Below, piece after piece: positions 36,687 through 49,500 of a stretch of 64,000 nt of DNA. The notes beneath the pieces were generated by a model that made no database searches, was not told the DNA's origin, and saw only the letters and a list, made by a program, of their open reading frames with translations. How positions within the stretch are numbered: the first letter of the stretch is position 1; each line of letters starts with the position of its first letter. The translations under genes were made by a program, and so were the position numbers. Source of the DNA: Diphasiastrum complanatum (Eukaryota > Streptophyta > Lycopodiopsida > Lycopodiales > Lycopodiaceae); NCBI GenBank assembly GCA_029204225.1, contig CM055111.1:5219403-5283402 (forward strand), read 5' to 3'.

Positions 36687-36990
36687 TACACACTACTATG
36701 TCTTATATGATGTGATCGGTTTCCCCTCGGATGTACTTCGACAGCTTACTAATTACTTATGCAAAACTATGTCATTCACCACAGGGAACCACGAGACCTA
36801 CACACTACTATGTCTTATATGATGTGATCGGTTTCCCCCCGGATGAACTTCAACAGCTTACTGATTACTTATACAAAACTGTGTCATTCACTACGGGGAA
36901 CCACGTGACCTACACACTACTATGGCTCGGTGTACGAGATCGGTTTCTCCCCGGATGAACTTCAACGGCTTACTAATTACTTACGACACA
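36687..36990. repeat. 112-bp tandem repeat, about 2.7 copies
   Basis: Units begin TACACACTACTATG at 36687, 36799 and 36911, exactly 112 bp apart. Each includes GATGTGATCGGTTTC-like sequence and CAGCTTACTAATTACTTA. A related single unit lies at 37851-37930 in the neighbouring element, so the repeat belongs to the family. Confidence 0.9.
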
Positions 36991-37290
36991 GTACCGACAT
37001 GGGGGTCCCGAAACATCTCCCAGTTTTTAGGTCCGGACCAGACAAAGTGTCCCTGAAGCCCTGTTTAACGTCGAGCTTCGGATGGACGTTTTGGGCCGGT
37101 CGTCCGTCCGTTCCTCGTCCTATCTGTTCCCACACGTTCCTATTGAGGTTGTACACTGGCCGAAACAGACGACACCTAATTTAAAAAAATCTAAAAAAAA
37201 AAAAAAAAACCAGACACGTCCGGACGCGGACGCACTTCTGGCGCATCCGCGTCCGAACGCGCGTTCGCATCCGGGTCCTGCTTTCTTTTA

Positions 37291-37297
37291 TATATAT
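37291..37297. repeat. Short TA stretch between family-2 elements
   Basis: TATATAT joins the right end of element A to the left end of element B. Confidence 0.8.
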
Positions 37298-38131
37298 CTA
37301 AGGAAGCAGATGGCGGACGTAGACGCGTCTGGACGCGTCCGTTTTTTTTCAATTTTTTTTTTTTCAAATACAGGCACCTGCCTACACTGTCCCCCATCCC
37401 AAAAGCAAAATAAAAGCAATTTATGGCCCCTGTTTTTTCCCCGGAATTAATTATCAGAGGGTGTCTGGCACCCACCTGCCCCCTCCTGTTAAAAAATAAG
37501 AAAACGGTACCAAAAAAATTTGCAACATACCTAACCACTGGGCCATGCCTCTCATAACTGAGATATTACTAAACAACCATGGCTAGTGAGCAGTTCATAA
37601 ATTATTACGAACCTTCATTGGGAACTAAGCTCCAAAAAAGCGGCAAAGAAAGATCTGAGAGTGGTTTCGAGTGAAGATTTATATGACAAACATGTTACCG
37701 GTTTAGGGTTTAGGGTGCATCAGTGACTGTCTCAAAGAGGTGAATGCTCGCCAGACGATTGGGGAGAAGTGAACGCTCACCAGAAGAGTGACAAGCTCTC
37801 AGGAGCAGAAGTCTCTGGGGGAAATTAGGGCTCACCAGAAGACTGACAAGCTATACACTACTGTGACTCCGTTGATGGGATCGGTTTCTTCCTGGATGAA
37901 CTTCAACAGCTTACTAATTAGTTATGGCACTACTTCAACACGCTACAATACGATGTCGACATTTTGTGTACCAGCACGGGGGCTCCGAAACATCTCCCAG
38001 TGGTCAGGTCCCGACCGGACAAAGTGTCCCCGAAGCCCTGTTTAACGTCGAACTTCGGATGGACGTTGCGGGCCGACTGTGTCGTTCCTCGTCCTGTTTG
38101 TTCCCCCGGGTTCATATCGAGGCTGTCCACT

Positions 38132-38960
38132 GGCCGAAACAGACGACACCCGAATCGGATCCCGTTTGGAGAAACGGGGCCGTCGGACGGAGAGTTGCAA
38201 AACTAGTCCATTTCGCTTGACCTAATTGCGCTTCTCTCCAGTCGAAGGGCCATTTTGACCGAACGATACCCGAATCGAGCCAAGCTCGATCCCTTGGGTT
38301 CGTATCGGGATCACGAACCTGTGTCCCAGACCATTGATGCATTCTATGTGATGAGATAGATTAGGGGTTTGGGGTGGTACAACGTCCTGGCGAGGTTGTT
38401 GGTTGGCCGAAACGGACGGCACCCGAAACGAAGCCTATTTGGACAAACTGGGCCGTCGGACAGAGAGCTGCAAAACTAGTCCATTTCACGTGACCTTATT
38501 GCGTTTTTGTCCCGTCGAACGGCCATTTTGACCAGAAGACACCCGAATCGAGCCAGGCTCGGTCCCTTGAGACCGTATCGGGGTCACGAATCGTTTGATT
38601 GTATTCTTGGACCATTTTGTCAATTCCGAATGTTTTCAGGTCCCGTCCCGACAAAGTGTCCCCGAAGCCCTGTTTTGACCCTAAACTTCGGAAAGACTTA
38701 CTGGGCCTGACGTCTGTCCGGTCCTCGTCCCGTCTGCTCCCACAGGATCCTATCGAGGTTGTCCGCTGGCCGAAACGGACGACACCTGAAACGGATCCCG
38801 CCAGGAGAAACGGGACCGTCAGACGAATAGCTGCAAAACTAGTCCATTTCGACTGACCTAATTGCGTTTCTAACCCGTCGAACGGCCATTTTGACCGGAC
38901 GATGCCCGAATTGGGCCAGGCTCGGTCCCTTGGGTATGCACTTGCTCCACGAACCAGTGG
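38132..38960. repeat. Large degenerate tandem repeats in element B
   Basis: Units start GGCCGAAAC(A/G)GACG at 38132, 38405 and 38768, and share GCAAAACTAGTCCATTTC, CGGCCATTTTGACC and GGCTCGGTCCCTTG. Spacing varies (273 and 363 bp). A fourth, partial unit in element A lies near 37153. The open frames across them are by-products of low stop density. Confidence 0.85.
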
Positions 38961-39294
38961 ACTGTATTCCTAAACCATTAATACATTCTATGCAGGTTTA
39001 AGTGTATGTTGCACAGGTGCAGCTTTGATGTTGAATCTGCACATACCTGTGGTGCAATGCCTACGACACAATGAGGACGTGGGTGGGGTTGATGATGTTT
39101 ATGGATGTGGTTATGATGATTATGCTTGTGGCTTGTTTTGATGGTTACGGCTGTGGGGTTGTGGGTTTAGGATGATTTGTTAGGGTTTAGGGTGTTATGT
39201 TAACTGTGCCATTTGTTGGGGTGTCGGGTTTAGCATGTTATGTTAAATGGTTGAACATGATGCATATGTTATGAAAGAGATGCAGATGTGCTGG

Positions 39295-39500
<206 letters not shown>

Positions 39501-39687
39501 TTGCACGGTGCAAACCATTTCTGAATAACCATTCAAACTTCACAGAGCTAACCATTTGTAAGCAACCACGATAAATTAGCCATGACACAAATAGACTGTA
39601 AAAAAATATATACATCTCATCTGATGCCACTGTACATGCTAAAATGTGTATCAGTATCTACAAGTCTGTGCTAAAAAAAGCATCCCT

Positions 39688-42509
39688 CTACGTGCCAGAT
39701 GCATCTGCAGGGGTGTCAGATACAAAGTCTAGCTGGGAGTCTGGAGGCATCTGGGACTCCTCCAAGTCTGGGCCAACGCCTGCCAAGAGACGACTAGAAA
39801 AATCATCAGTGCGTCCCCTCTTGGCTGGCCTGCCTCTGGGTTTGCCGGAAGGAACCCTCTATGGTACACTCCTGCCTGGGGGTCTCCCTCTGCCACGAGG
39901 GGGTCTCTGGGAGGAACTGCCTGCCTGTGATGCTCTGAGTCGTCTCTGCGCTATCTGTCTCTGGGCAGCAGCCTCTGTCTCCCTCGCAAACTCTGACCAG
40001 CCATCATCTGAAAGGGGGCGTGATGCAGGGGTACTGGGTGGGGCACCTGGACAATCCCCTGCTAGGTCAACCGTCTCGTCTTAATCATATGTGGGCTCAT
40101 CAGGAGGGCAATGGAACGTCAGCAGGGAGGGTGGTGGTCTCATCAGCATCGGCATCATCCTCGGGCTCACCCCGCAGAGCACGCCGAGCGGCATTGTCTG
40201 GATCAACCTCTGGCTCTGGCTCATGATCTGCTACTACAACCAGGCACTCGTCGGGATTGACCTGCACAAGTCAATCATTCATGAGAATAGCCGAAGCAAC
40301 CGTGAGGGCATTACACTAAATGTCTCAAACCAATACGAAAGCAAAACGACAGAGCAACAAAATATACCTGCAGCAATAGGGCGCGTGCGCCTCCTGCCCT
40401 CATGCTCTCTGTGATGCGTCAAACCACTCTGATGTTGGTGTTGCAGTACACCAGGTCATTGCACCGCTCCGTCGTCAGACGGTTCCGCCTGTTCGTGTGA
40501 ACAAGGCTGAACGCTGACCAGTTCCGCTCGCACACACAAGCAGAACAGTCCTGCACTAATTGGCAACAACTCGAGTGAGTACCGACCTTGTAGAGAAAAT
40601 GCGAAAACTGGTTGGATGAATGAGATAAGACAACGTACCTGTGAAAGGACTCGGAGCGCGAGCGTCCTCAAGTCTGGCTGTCCGGCGCCGTAGCTCTCCC
40701 ACCATGATACAGGCAAGAGCCTGTTCTCTCGGACACGCGCAAGGTCCTCGCCGAACAGCCCCAGAGAGTGCCTACAGTTGAGCAACGATATGCTTGAGTA
40801 CACTTGAGCCCGCGCAGGGAAATTGAACGAACGACAGCGTACGATAGATCAAGAGTTTACCTGTAACCAAGCCTCTGCACCTCGAGCCTGCTGCGGAACC
40901 CAGTGTCGCTGCTGAGGAGGCGGATGTATACGAACCAGTCCGCACGCAGCTCTGCATCGTCTTACTGCCTCTCGCTCTAAAACAGCGGATGCAATATGTG
41001 GGCCACACTGTGAATGGGCCGATGAAACTTCTCCCATCGCCGCTGCCACAAGCGCCTGATAGGCTCCAACCTGTGGACCAAACCACGTGGAGGCAACAGT
41101 TACATACCATCGTGTTGCGGCAGCAAGACGAAACAGAGTGCGAAATGGAAGTAATGATGGTGAGACGAAAAAAAGCTATACCTGGCAGGGTCCAGCTCAG
41201 AACGCTGGAGAGAGTCGCCTATGCAGTCCATGAACTCGTAAATGAGGCCCATCGTGCACCCTTCACGATCAACGAGCCTCAGAACAGAGTAGATGGGGCG
41301 CATGACGTCCATCAGCAGTTGCATATCCACCCAGAAAGGCTCCATGAAGAGGATCTCGTGGAAGGCCAAGCCCTCTAGGGTCGTGGACAAGTCCATGGCA
41401 GTGAACTCTGCCGAAGTGGCCATGTGCCGCAATTCACCCTTAAGCTTGTGTAGCCGCTCAAGCATGATGAACTGGTAGGCGAAGCGGGTGCGAGCGGGCT
41501 TCTTCAAGTCGAGCCTGCATTGACAAACAGAATGAGAGGCACGCATGAAACGAGCATAAACAAAGGAGCATCTTGAACGAGCCAAAAAATAAGTGGCAGC
41601 TTACCTGCTGAATGTGCGGAAAAGGGTCGTCATGCGGCGCTTGCGTGTGACGAAGTCCACAACTGCAAGTGCCCTCGTGAGAATGTCACTGACCCAAGGC
41701 AGGCGCCCGATGGAATGCAGGAGGAGGTCCAGTGAGTGTGCGGCACATGGAGTCCACACAATGGAGGGGTAATCTGCCATAAGAAGCTCTCCCATACCGC
41801 GGCAGTTGGACGCATTGTCCGTCACAACCTTTTGCGATACGTTCACACGATCAATTCACAGCTCGGAAACACATTGCAATCAGTCGAAAACTACGCAGAA
41901 CTATTGTATCAACACCAAGCAGCAAATGAGCAAGCAACTAATGAAAGAATATTATACCTGGACAACGCGTTGTGGTCCGACCTCCTCTATAGCCGCGCAA
42001 ATGATGTCGTAAATGTACTCGGCCGAATGCACTCTCCCTGCCTCGGAGGCGTCGATGCTGCGCAAGAACATGGAACCGTAACAAGTGGAAACAATCACGT
42101 TGATGAGTGGACGTCTGCGACAATCAGTCCACCCATCAGCCATGATGGAACAGCCGTATCTATCCCAAGCCTCGTGCAATGCGGACAGTCTCTCTCTGAC
42201 TGATGCAACCCGGTCTTGGAGCAAAGGGCCTCGTAGTGCGTCGCCTGTGGGTGGTGTGTAGCCGGAACCTAGACTGCAACTTTCGTGATAGCCTCTCGAA
42301 AGATGCGGGATGATGCCATGATAAAGGGGAGGTTCAAGTCATAGAACATCTGTGCTATGGTCCTGGTGGCCTCTGTGTGCTGCCCCTCTCTAAAAGATCC
42401 CGGCATGGACATCTGTCTGGTGCCTCGGGATGTGGATGACTGGGAGGATGCGGATGGACGATGCGGATCTGGAGGTGGTGGCATAGGTGTAGGTGCAAAA
42501 GCGGAGGAT
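39688..42509 (-). pseudogene. hAT transposase with AT-hook tail (family 2), multi-exon
   Basis: Minus-strand exons recognised by content and GT-AG borders are: about 42509-42269 (Pro-rich, then QMFYDLNLPF), 42224-41959 (GCSIMADGWTDCRRRPLINV, DUF659), 41835-41607 (VVTDNASNC, PCAAHSLDLLL, FVTRKRR), 41516-41184 (LDLKKPARTRFA), about 41066-40861, about 40790-40640 (LRTLALRVLSQ) and about 40560-40400 (CERNWSAFSLVHTNRRNRL, hAT dimerisation domain). The tail 40330-39688 is acidic and then carries AT-hooks PRGRGRPPG and KPRGRPAKRGR. Upstream the BED finger is missing. Stops (for example near 40080 and 39868) show decay. A transposase of this type would cut and paste the element in the nucleus. Confidence 0.85.
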
Positions 42510-42524
42510 ATATATATATATTTT

Positions 42525-42599
42525 TTTTTTGCGATTCTGGGAGGAGAAACGCAGTTTCCGAAACGTCTCCTCCCAGAAACGCGATTTTGTGCAACTATG
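42525..42599 (-). repeat. hAT family-3 terminal fragment
   Basis: The minus strand reads CATAGTTGCAC from 42599 and matches the left end of the element at 42946 for about 75 bp. The inner side is joined to A-rich and TA-repeat DNA at 42505-42524. Confidence 0.8.
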
Positions 42600-42680
42600 G
42601 TCCGAACGCGCATCCGCATCCGCGTCCGCGTCCGCCAGGGGTGCGTCTAGGTCCCTGGACGCGTCCGCTGTTGTTTTTTT

Positions 42681-42945
42681 TTTAGATTTTTTAGTTGTAT
42701 TTAGGCAAAAAAAATAAAAAAGTCCAGAGCACGAACTGCGTACGGCCGGGGCCGGAGCTAACAGCGCAGGACTATCTGCGCGCTGGACCAGCGCGTAGGC
42801 AGGGGAAATCCGCCACTTTTTTTATTTTTTTTCTTTTTATAATCAGCCACTAAAGGTTAAAGGGCAGGGGGGTATCCAAGGGAACAAAGCCCAATAAAAT
42901 TAATTTAAACAGGAGGTTTAACAGAATTTTCCAACTAATCTAAAG
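42681..42945. other. Spacer, no feature seen
   Basis: Mixed sequence with A- and T-runs. No frame or repeat was recognised. Confidence 0.5.
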
Positions 42946-43533
42946 CATAGTTGCACAGAATCGCGTTTCTGGAAGGAGACGTCTCGGAAAACGCGTTTCT
43001 CCTCCCTGAATCGCAAAAAAAAAAAATTATTTTTTTTTGGAAAAATAGCTTATGGCTGAAATTGTTTAGGGGATCAATGGTCAAACCAACGTTTTGCCTC
43101 TCAGAAGTGCAATAGATGGGGCACAAACAAATCTTATTTTCAATAGTTATTTGGTTGTTATTTGCTCTGATTTTCAATAAATGCTCAAGGGGTTCGGGGG
43201 GCGGTAGCCCCTCGAGAAACAGGAGGTCCGAGGGGCAGTAGCCCCCCGGTGGGGGGTTTGGGGGTGCAACGCCCCCCAACGGCACCCCAACGGTAAGGCC
43301 TCTTCATGACTTGGCCTTCCAACTCCCTAAGTGAAAACACACTTACTGGGACCATCTGTGCTCGTAACAGACAGGCTAGAGGTTAGTTTTGAATTTTTAT
43401 CCTTGACAGAACCCAACATGGATTAATGCACCTGAACTGGACCATCCTGCACCCGAAACAGTCGACAAACTACACAGTAATTATGCTCTTAATAAGAGCT
43501 TTCTTCTGATACCCATATTGCCCATAAAAAAGC

Positions 43534-43581
<48 letters not shown>

Positions 43582-43678
43582 GTTTTTGGAAAAAAAATTT
43601 AAATTTCAGAAACGCGTTTCCGAACCGCGTTTCTGAACGCGATTCTGAAACGCGTTTCAGAAACGCAGTGCATCTATG
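42946..43678. mobile_element. Short non-autonomous hAT element, 8-bp TSD ATCTAAAG
   Basis: The termini are CATAGTTGCAC (42946) and GTGCATCTATG (ending 43678), inverted repeats matching 10 of 11 positions. The direct repeat ATCTAAAG flanks both sides (42938-42945 and 43679-43686), a perfect 8-bp duplication as hAT elements make. The subterminal parts are CpG-rich palindromes (AAACGCGTTT type). The interior has GC-rich G/C runs (about 43195-43290) and an internal (TA)n at 43538-43578. No coding. Confidence 0.93.
43538..43578. repeat. (TA)n microsatellite inside the short hAT element
   Basis: About 20 TA units lying 100 bp inside the right terminus. Confidence 0.95.
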
Positions 43679-43686
43679 ATCTAAAG

Positions 43687-45445
43687 CCATAAACAACTAT
43701 TTCATTCAAGGAAATAAATTTATAAAGTTGTTATAACTTTGAACTAGCTTTTAGCTTGTTCTTAGAAAAACCAAAAACTAAGGATTTGAATAAGAACAAA
43801 GCCAAGGTGGACAGCCAAATTAAAAGAAACCAGGCTTCATCCACAAGCCAACCTTCTCAAGAATTAACTTGAACAAAGGTGATTAAAAACCAAACAACCA
43901 CATTCCATATATAGGAATACTTAACCACAAAAGCGTTAAAGGGAACCGGGTGCACCTAAAAGGAAATCGGCTCCTCTTATACCAAATGTTACAACTCCCT
44001 TAGATCTCCGATTGCCTTGAAGGTTGACGCACACCCCATACCAATGACAACACACCGTATCCACCCATCCATAGGGTCACAACCGACCCACCCCCATGCA
44101 CTAGAACTATCGACATCAAATGTCTGGTCAAGCCTCCTGCGATAATTGGCATCCCATACCACCAACCATTGCCCTCCTGGCTAATGCACGTGCTCTCCAT
44201 CCACCAACTCCCAAGTACACTGAGTGAATGGCAAAAGGGAAACCCCACCACTATATAGGCATAGCATAGTGGGTCCCATCAAGCACGGTCCTACCGGCGA
44301 CACGTGACCACCTAGGATGGTGACGCGTGGCACCAAAACATGTCGATAACGCCCCTTGCGAGGCCGTCACTGAAGGGCGTACCGCTATGGTACATAACAC
44401 GTTGTTCGTGCAAATAATGTTGTTCTACTTAGTTGGTATGCTCTTTAACAAAACTGCCATATTTGCCTCATTGAGATTTGAACCAACGCCAGCCAGTTGG
44501 TTAATAATCGATGTCGTTACGAAATACTTCTACTCCATTGAAGAGCAATGAACTGCTGCATCATTAGGATCTTGCCAAACAAGATGGATAGATTTCCCCA
44601 CACCTAGGTGGATGTCTTTGACAAATGTATGTGATGTATGTTAGAATTGTCCAAGCAAAGCCCGATATAGGCAATTGCCCTTTTGTCATTCATTTCCCAT
44701 TTAAGTAAAACAATTGGATTGAATGGTGGTGACCTGGTGCCACTAATGATGCTCCAAGGGCCTTTTTCAATAAGTAACAGAATCATTGATTTTATAGATT
44801 TAAAGCTACTAGAACGAAAAACCAGAAACTACATTCTAGTGAACTGTGAAACAAGAGAGCCGACATAATTTTTTGTTGGGTTCTCTCTCACAAGGAAAAT
44901 AAATGATGTTGAAATGCTAATAAACGACTTATGCGAGAATGATTTTAGCTAATAGATGATTGCTAAACAATTTGCCGACAGAAAGGAATGGTTTGTTAGG
45001 TTCCTCGATTGGAGGGTGAGGTGAGTCTTGCCTGCTACTGGCGGTCACCTTCTCACTTGTCGTGGGTTGTGCCTAGCTCGCCACTGGCAGTTACCTGACC
45101 CACTTGGTGACTGGCCCTTCTGGAATGCGTTAGGGCCACGACTAGGGGCTAACAATTGGAATGAGAGAGGGGTGACCCCATGAGGTAATCCACATTGGCT
45201 ATGGCTGCCACTGTGTGGATGACATTTATAATCAATTAAAAGCGGCCAATGACCCAAGCCATTGAAGATTGCCAGCTCATGAGCAATGTTCTGTGGACCT
45301 TTTCAAAAATCCTTTTCGTGACATGTTTAAAACGGGAAAGAATCGGCTTTGTCGAGAAAGAAACGATGATATGAAAGACTTCAGTATTGCTTGAGTATAG
45401 AGGTTTAGAGATCACAAAATATTCTCTTTATATCACAGGCTAAGT
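43687..45445. other. Intergenic DNA, no gene recognised
   Basis: Several frames of 60-85 codons, none with a recognisable domain. The part near 45400 leads into a copia fragment and may belong to the same old element. Confidence 0.5.
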
Positions 45446-46042
45446 ATGCTCATGGTTTGTTTAAAAAATTCAATATGTTGGATTGCAATAGCTACACCAT
45501 ATGACTCGTGTACAAAACTTACTGAGGATGAAAATTCAGAGAATGTGGATGGAAAACTCTACAGGCAAGTTGGTAGTCTTATCTATTTGACTACTACACA
45601 ACCAAATATCTCATATGCAGTTAGTATGGTAAGTCAATTCATGCCTATGCTAACATGAAACTTGAAGGTTTTGTGGATGCAGATTGGGCAGGTGATGCCG
45701 AGGACAGGAGATTTACTACAAGATACACATTCAATCTTGGTACAAGAACTATTTCATGAATAGCAAGAAGCAACCGACAATTGCTTTATCTTCTACTGAA
45801 GCTGAGTATTGGGCTACGACATCAGCAACATGTCAGGCAATTTGGTTACAACAACAACTTATACAACAAGGACCGACGATACTTCAATGTGACAATTAGA
45901 GTTGGCAATGTGGAGCTTATTTATTGCAACACTGACAAATCATGTTGCAAATATCTTCACGGAAGGACTTGGTCGAAAGAAATTTGAGAAGTTTAGAAAA
46001 CTTTTGGGCGTCAGTGATAATCAATTAAACATTAAGGGGGAG
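45446..46042 (+). pseudogene. Ty1/copia RT-RNase H remnant
   Basis: Encodes CTKLTEDENSENVDGKLYRQVGS, LIYLTTTQPNISYAVSMVSQF, then EGFVDADWAGDAEDRR with the RNase H catalytic Asp context, STEAEYW-like codons and a 3' segment. Frames change and stops occur near 45656 and 45759. A polypurine tract AAGGGGGAG (46034-46042) ends the internal region. Confidence 0.85.
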
Positions 46043-46151
46043 TGTTAGATTTAATGATTGATTGATTATGTATTTATTGTCATTTAGGACATCAAGGGCC
46101 AGCATGGGTGGACAAGTATCACCACAACCCCAAACAAAATAGTTGCAAAAG

Positions 46152-46152
<1 letters not shown>
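46043..46152 (+). repeat. Copia 3' LTR, truncated
   Basis: Starts TGTTAGATTTAATG directly after the polypurine tract. It is broken off at the (TA)n array from 46153, where hAT element 1 begins. Confidence 0.7.

Positions 46153-46198
<46 letters not shown>
46153..46198. repeat. (TA)n at the left border of hAT element 1
   Basis: About 23 TA units directly before AATAGATCC. Confidence 0.95.
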
Positions 46199-46201
<3 letters not shown>

Positions 46202-46534
46202 GATCCCGCGGTACCAGGATCCGCAGATCCCGATACCGTGGATCCACGGTGGTACCACGGATCCAAACTGATCCGCGGTACCACAATATTTAATATTTTT
46301 ACATTTTTTTTTTGCCCTAATTTCCCCCCCTCGCTTCATCTCTCTCCATCGCGCTACTGCGCGCCCTCTTCCTGCTGTCTGCGCACTCCTCGCCATCACA
46401 TTGTCTTCGCGTTGCACAGATCGCTTCCGCCCCTGCTACTACTACTTTGGCCATTGCTGTGGATTTTCCAGCCTTCCGCCTCCTATCGCACTCACGATCA
46501 TCTCTGTCTTTTTTCCGCAGTTCCCTCTACATAA

Positions 46535-49500
46535 ATGGTGCATTCCAACCTTGCCGATCTGTGGGACGAGGTGGACATTGTCAGGCGGGTTCCTGACAAG
46601 TCCAACAAGTCCGGTGCAAAGATCGTGCGTTGTCGATACTGCCTGGTCGAGTTCAGAGCCACCCTCACTCGCCTTAAAGGCCACCTACTCGGCACACGCG
46701 CCAAAAATGGTGGCACACTGAATGCTGCCACCTGTGGCAGCATGTCCGTTCCCGTCAGGCAGCGACTTCTGGACACCTACGGGCCACGTTTTGTGGCAGG
46801 GGAGAACACCATTTCGGAGGGTGTTCTTCGGTTTTGCACCGCGCCTTACGTGGTTGACCCCGAGTTGCTGCCTGCTTGGCTGGCACGCACGAGGAGAGGG
46901 AGTGCATCCTCGTCCAGTCCCTTTGTCTCTCATCCCCCTCAGACAGTTCCACCACACGCACCCCCATCTGCACCCATTCCGGTGGATCCCGTCCCATCTC
47001 GTCCGCCAGTTGCCACTGCGGTTCTACCACCACCTACTGTTGCTCGCACCCCCCCAGTTTACGACTTTCTCATGGACTCTCCGCCACCCGAGCAGGAGTA
47101 GGCCCAGGATGCCAGTGACCCGGCCTTCCAGGATGTTGAGGAGATCCCTTCCTCCCTCCCTTCCCATCCGGATGACCTCCCTAGCCAGCAGTTTTTGTAT
47201 CCCATGCCAAATGTTCCCCCTCCACCAGTGCACCCCACTTATGCTGCTGCACCCATCCCTGCCAGTGCATCCCACTCTCCCCATTCCACGTCCACAGCCG
47301 ATGCATCCACTAGTTCCCAGCTTGTCGCGTCATCATCCATTCCCGTCACGTTTGGTGCACCGTGCTGGAGGTCCGCTACTCGTCGCCCAGCTGGGAGAGT
47401 TCTTAGACAACAGAGCATTCGCGGCGCGCATATGGACAAAGAGGCCACACAGGCCGTGGCCAGTCTGATTTATGAGCTGAACCTTCCATTTGCCATCGCC
47501 GACTCTGAGCCCTTCAGAAGGGCCTTCCGCCTTGCACAGTCTGTCAGCCCTAGCTGGAGAGTCCCTAGTTCAGAGGTTGTCCATACTTACATGCTGAGGG
47601 ATAGGGTCGAGCCTCTACGTCACCACTGGGCCACTTACGATTGCAGCATCATGTCCGATGGCTGGACTGATGTCAGGAGGAGGCCGATCCTCAACATCTT
47701 GGTCTCCGGCTGCATGGGCACACAGTTTTTGAGGGCTGTGGTTGCAGCAGGGGGTAGAGTCATATTTGCAGAGTTCATGTTTGATGTCATCAGGTCTTCC
47801 ATCCTGTCCATAGGCCCACAGCATGTCGTCACGGTGGTGACGGACAATGCCACCAACTGCATTCAAATGGGTGTACTGCTAGAGGTCGAGTTCCCTCACA
47901 ACGTTCATACCCCCTTTGCAGCGCACGGCATCATCCTTTTGATGGGGGACATAGGTGCACTTCCCTGGGTTAGAGCCATCGTCCGTGAGGCCCTCTTCCT
48001 GGTGACTTTTGTCACTAGGAAGAGGCGTGTTCTTGCCATGTTCCGAGTGTTCAGCCATCTGGACTTCCGTAAGCCAGCCCCCACACGCTTTGCATTCGAC
48101 TTGGTGGTCATCGACCATTTGATCAGGTGTAGAGCGCAGCTTCTACAGATGGTTGCCAGTGATCTTTGGCGTGCTAGTACGTTTCAGCACACTGAGGATG
48201 GGGAGCACTTTTCTTCCACGGTGAGGAGAGACCGGTTCTGGAGGGATGCACAAACATTGTCAGGACTGCTTCGACCACTCTACATTATGCTCCGCAAGGC
48301 TGACAGCAAGGGGTCGACACTTGGACTGGTATATGAGCTCATGGACCGGATTGGACAGTTCCTGCAGCTGCCCATCTTGCAGCCAAAGAGGTAAGCAGTA
48401 CAGTAATGTAATTGGTCTTTATCTTTTCAGTAGTTGCTAGTTTGTTTTTATGTCAATGTAACATTTTTCTGTAATGCCCTAAACCACATGCCTCTCACCT
48501 GCAGGATGACCGAGCTGAAGTTCATCTGGGAGACGCGATGGAACTACTTCCACAGGAGTATCCACAGCGCACAGGAGTATCCACAGCGTTCCACACATAC
48601 TGCATCCCCTCTTCCTCTCTCCGACACAGATCGCAGACAGAGAGCTCGAGACCGATTGGCTTGAGTACATTCATAGGGTGGGTCCACACATTGGTTTGGA
48701 TCCTATCAGGCTCATGGAGGAGCTAGCTGCATTTCGTTTCGGCATGGGCGCGTTCGGCCACCCAGCTGCTCAGGATCCAGAGAGGAGGCAGCTTCCCATT
48801 ACCTGGTGGACCATGTTCAGTAGCACCTATCCATCCATACAGCGTCTTGCACTGCGTGTCCTTTCTCGGGTATGCATTTCATTTCATCCTCCATTGCTGT
48901 GTTTCGTTGACGTTCCACCCGTGCACATGTGCTGAAGCATTTCATTGCACGTACCACAGAACTACGCTGCCTCCGTGTGTGAGCGTAATTGGAGCACATG
49001 GGCACTCATTCACACGAGGAGAAGAAACCGGTTGTCAGTGAGTCAGTTGGAGCGCTTAGTGTTCTGTAGCACCAACGCACGTCTCACCAGGAGACTTCCG
49101 ACCATTACGAGCGCATTGCAGGTGATAAGCTATTCTCCCATAGCATGTTGGTTGACGACTGGTACGTTGGTTTCATTTCTTGATCAAGTTGTCTCTCTGA
49201 CATGCAAATTTTAAACCTTGCAGACGAAGATATCAAATTTGGAGCGCCAGGTTGACTTGCCTACGAACAGCACCCATCCCATGCCTGCAGATGACCTGGG
49301 CACACAGCTGATGGCAGAGAGAGAGAGACGGAGCTTGCTGAGATGAGAGAGAGAGAACTTGGGCTTGAGCACAGAGAGCCTCCATTGTACGAGGCAGATG
49401 AGCCAGTGTCAGAGGATGAGCAGGATGAGGATGAGCCCATTCGGGTTGTGTTCGCCAGATCAGAGTGGGATGAGGCAGATGATACAGGTGTTGGGCACAT

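Larger units (their letters stand above)
35899..37290. mobile_element. hAT family-2 deletion derivative (element A)
   Basis: Bounded by CTAAGGAAGCAG (35899) and its imperfect complement CTGCTTTCTTTTA (ending 37290), both next to TA repeats. Both subterminal zones are rich in GGACGCG/CGCGTCC words. It carries an ORF2 relic (36431-36643) and 112-bp tandem repeats but no transposase. The left end matches the left end of the next copy at 37298 for over 200 bp. Confidence 0.7.

Noticed and set aside
36731-37184. Overlapping frames of 75-84 codons
   Set aside because: They come from the 112-bp tandem repeats and the family subterminal DNA, with no domain.
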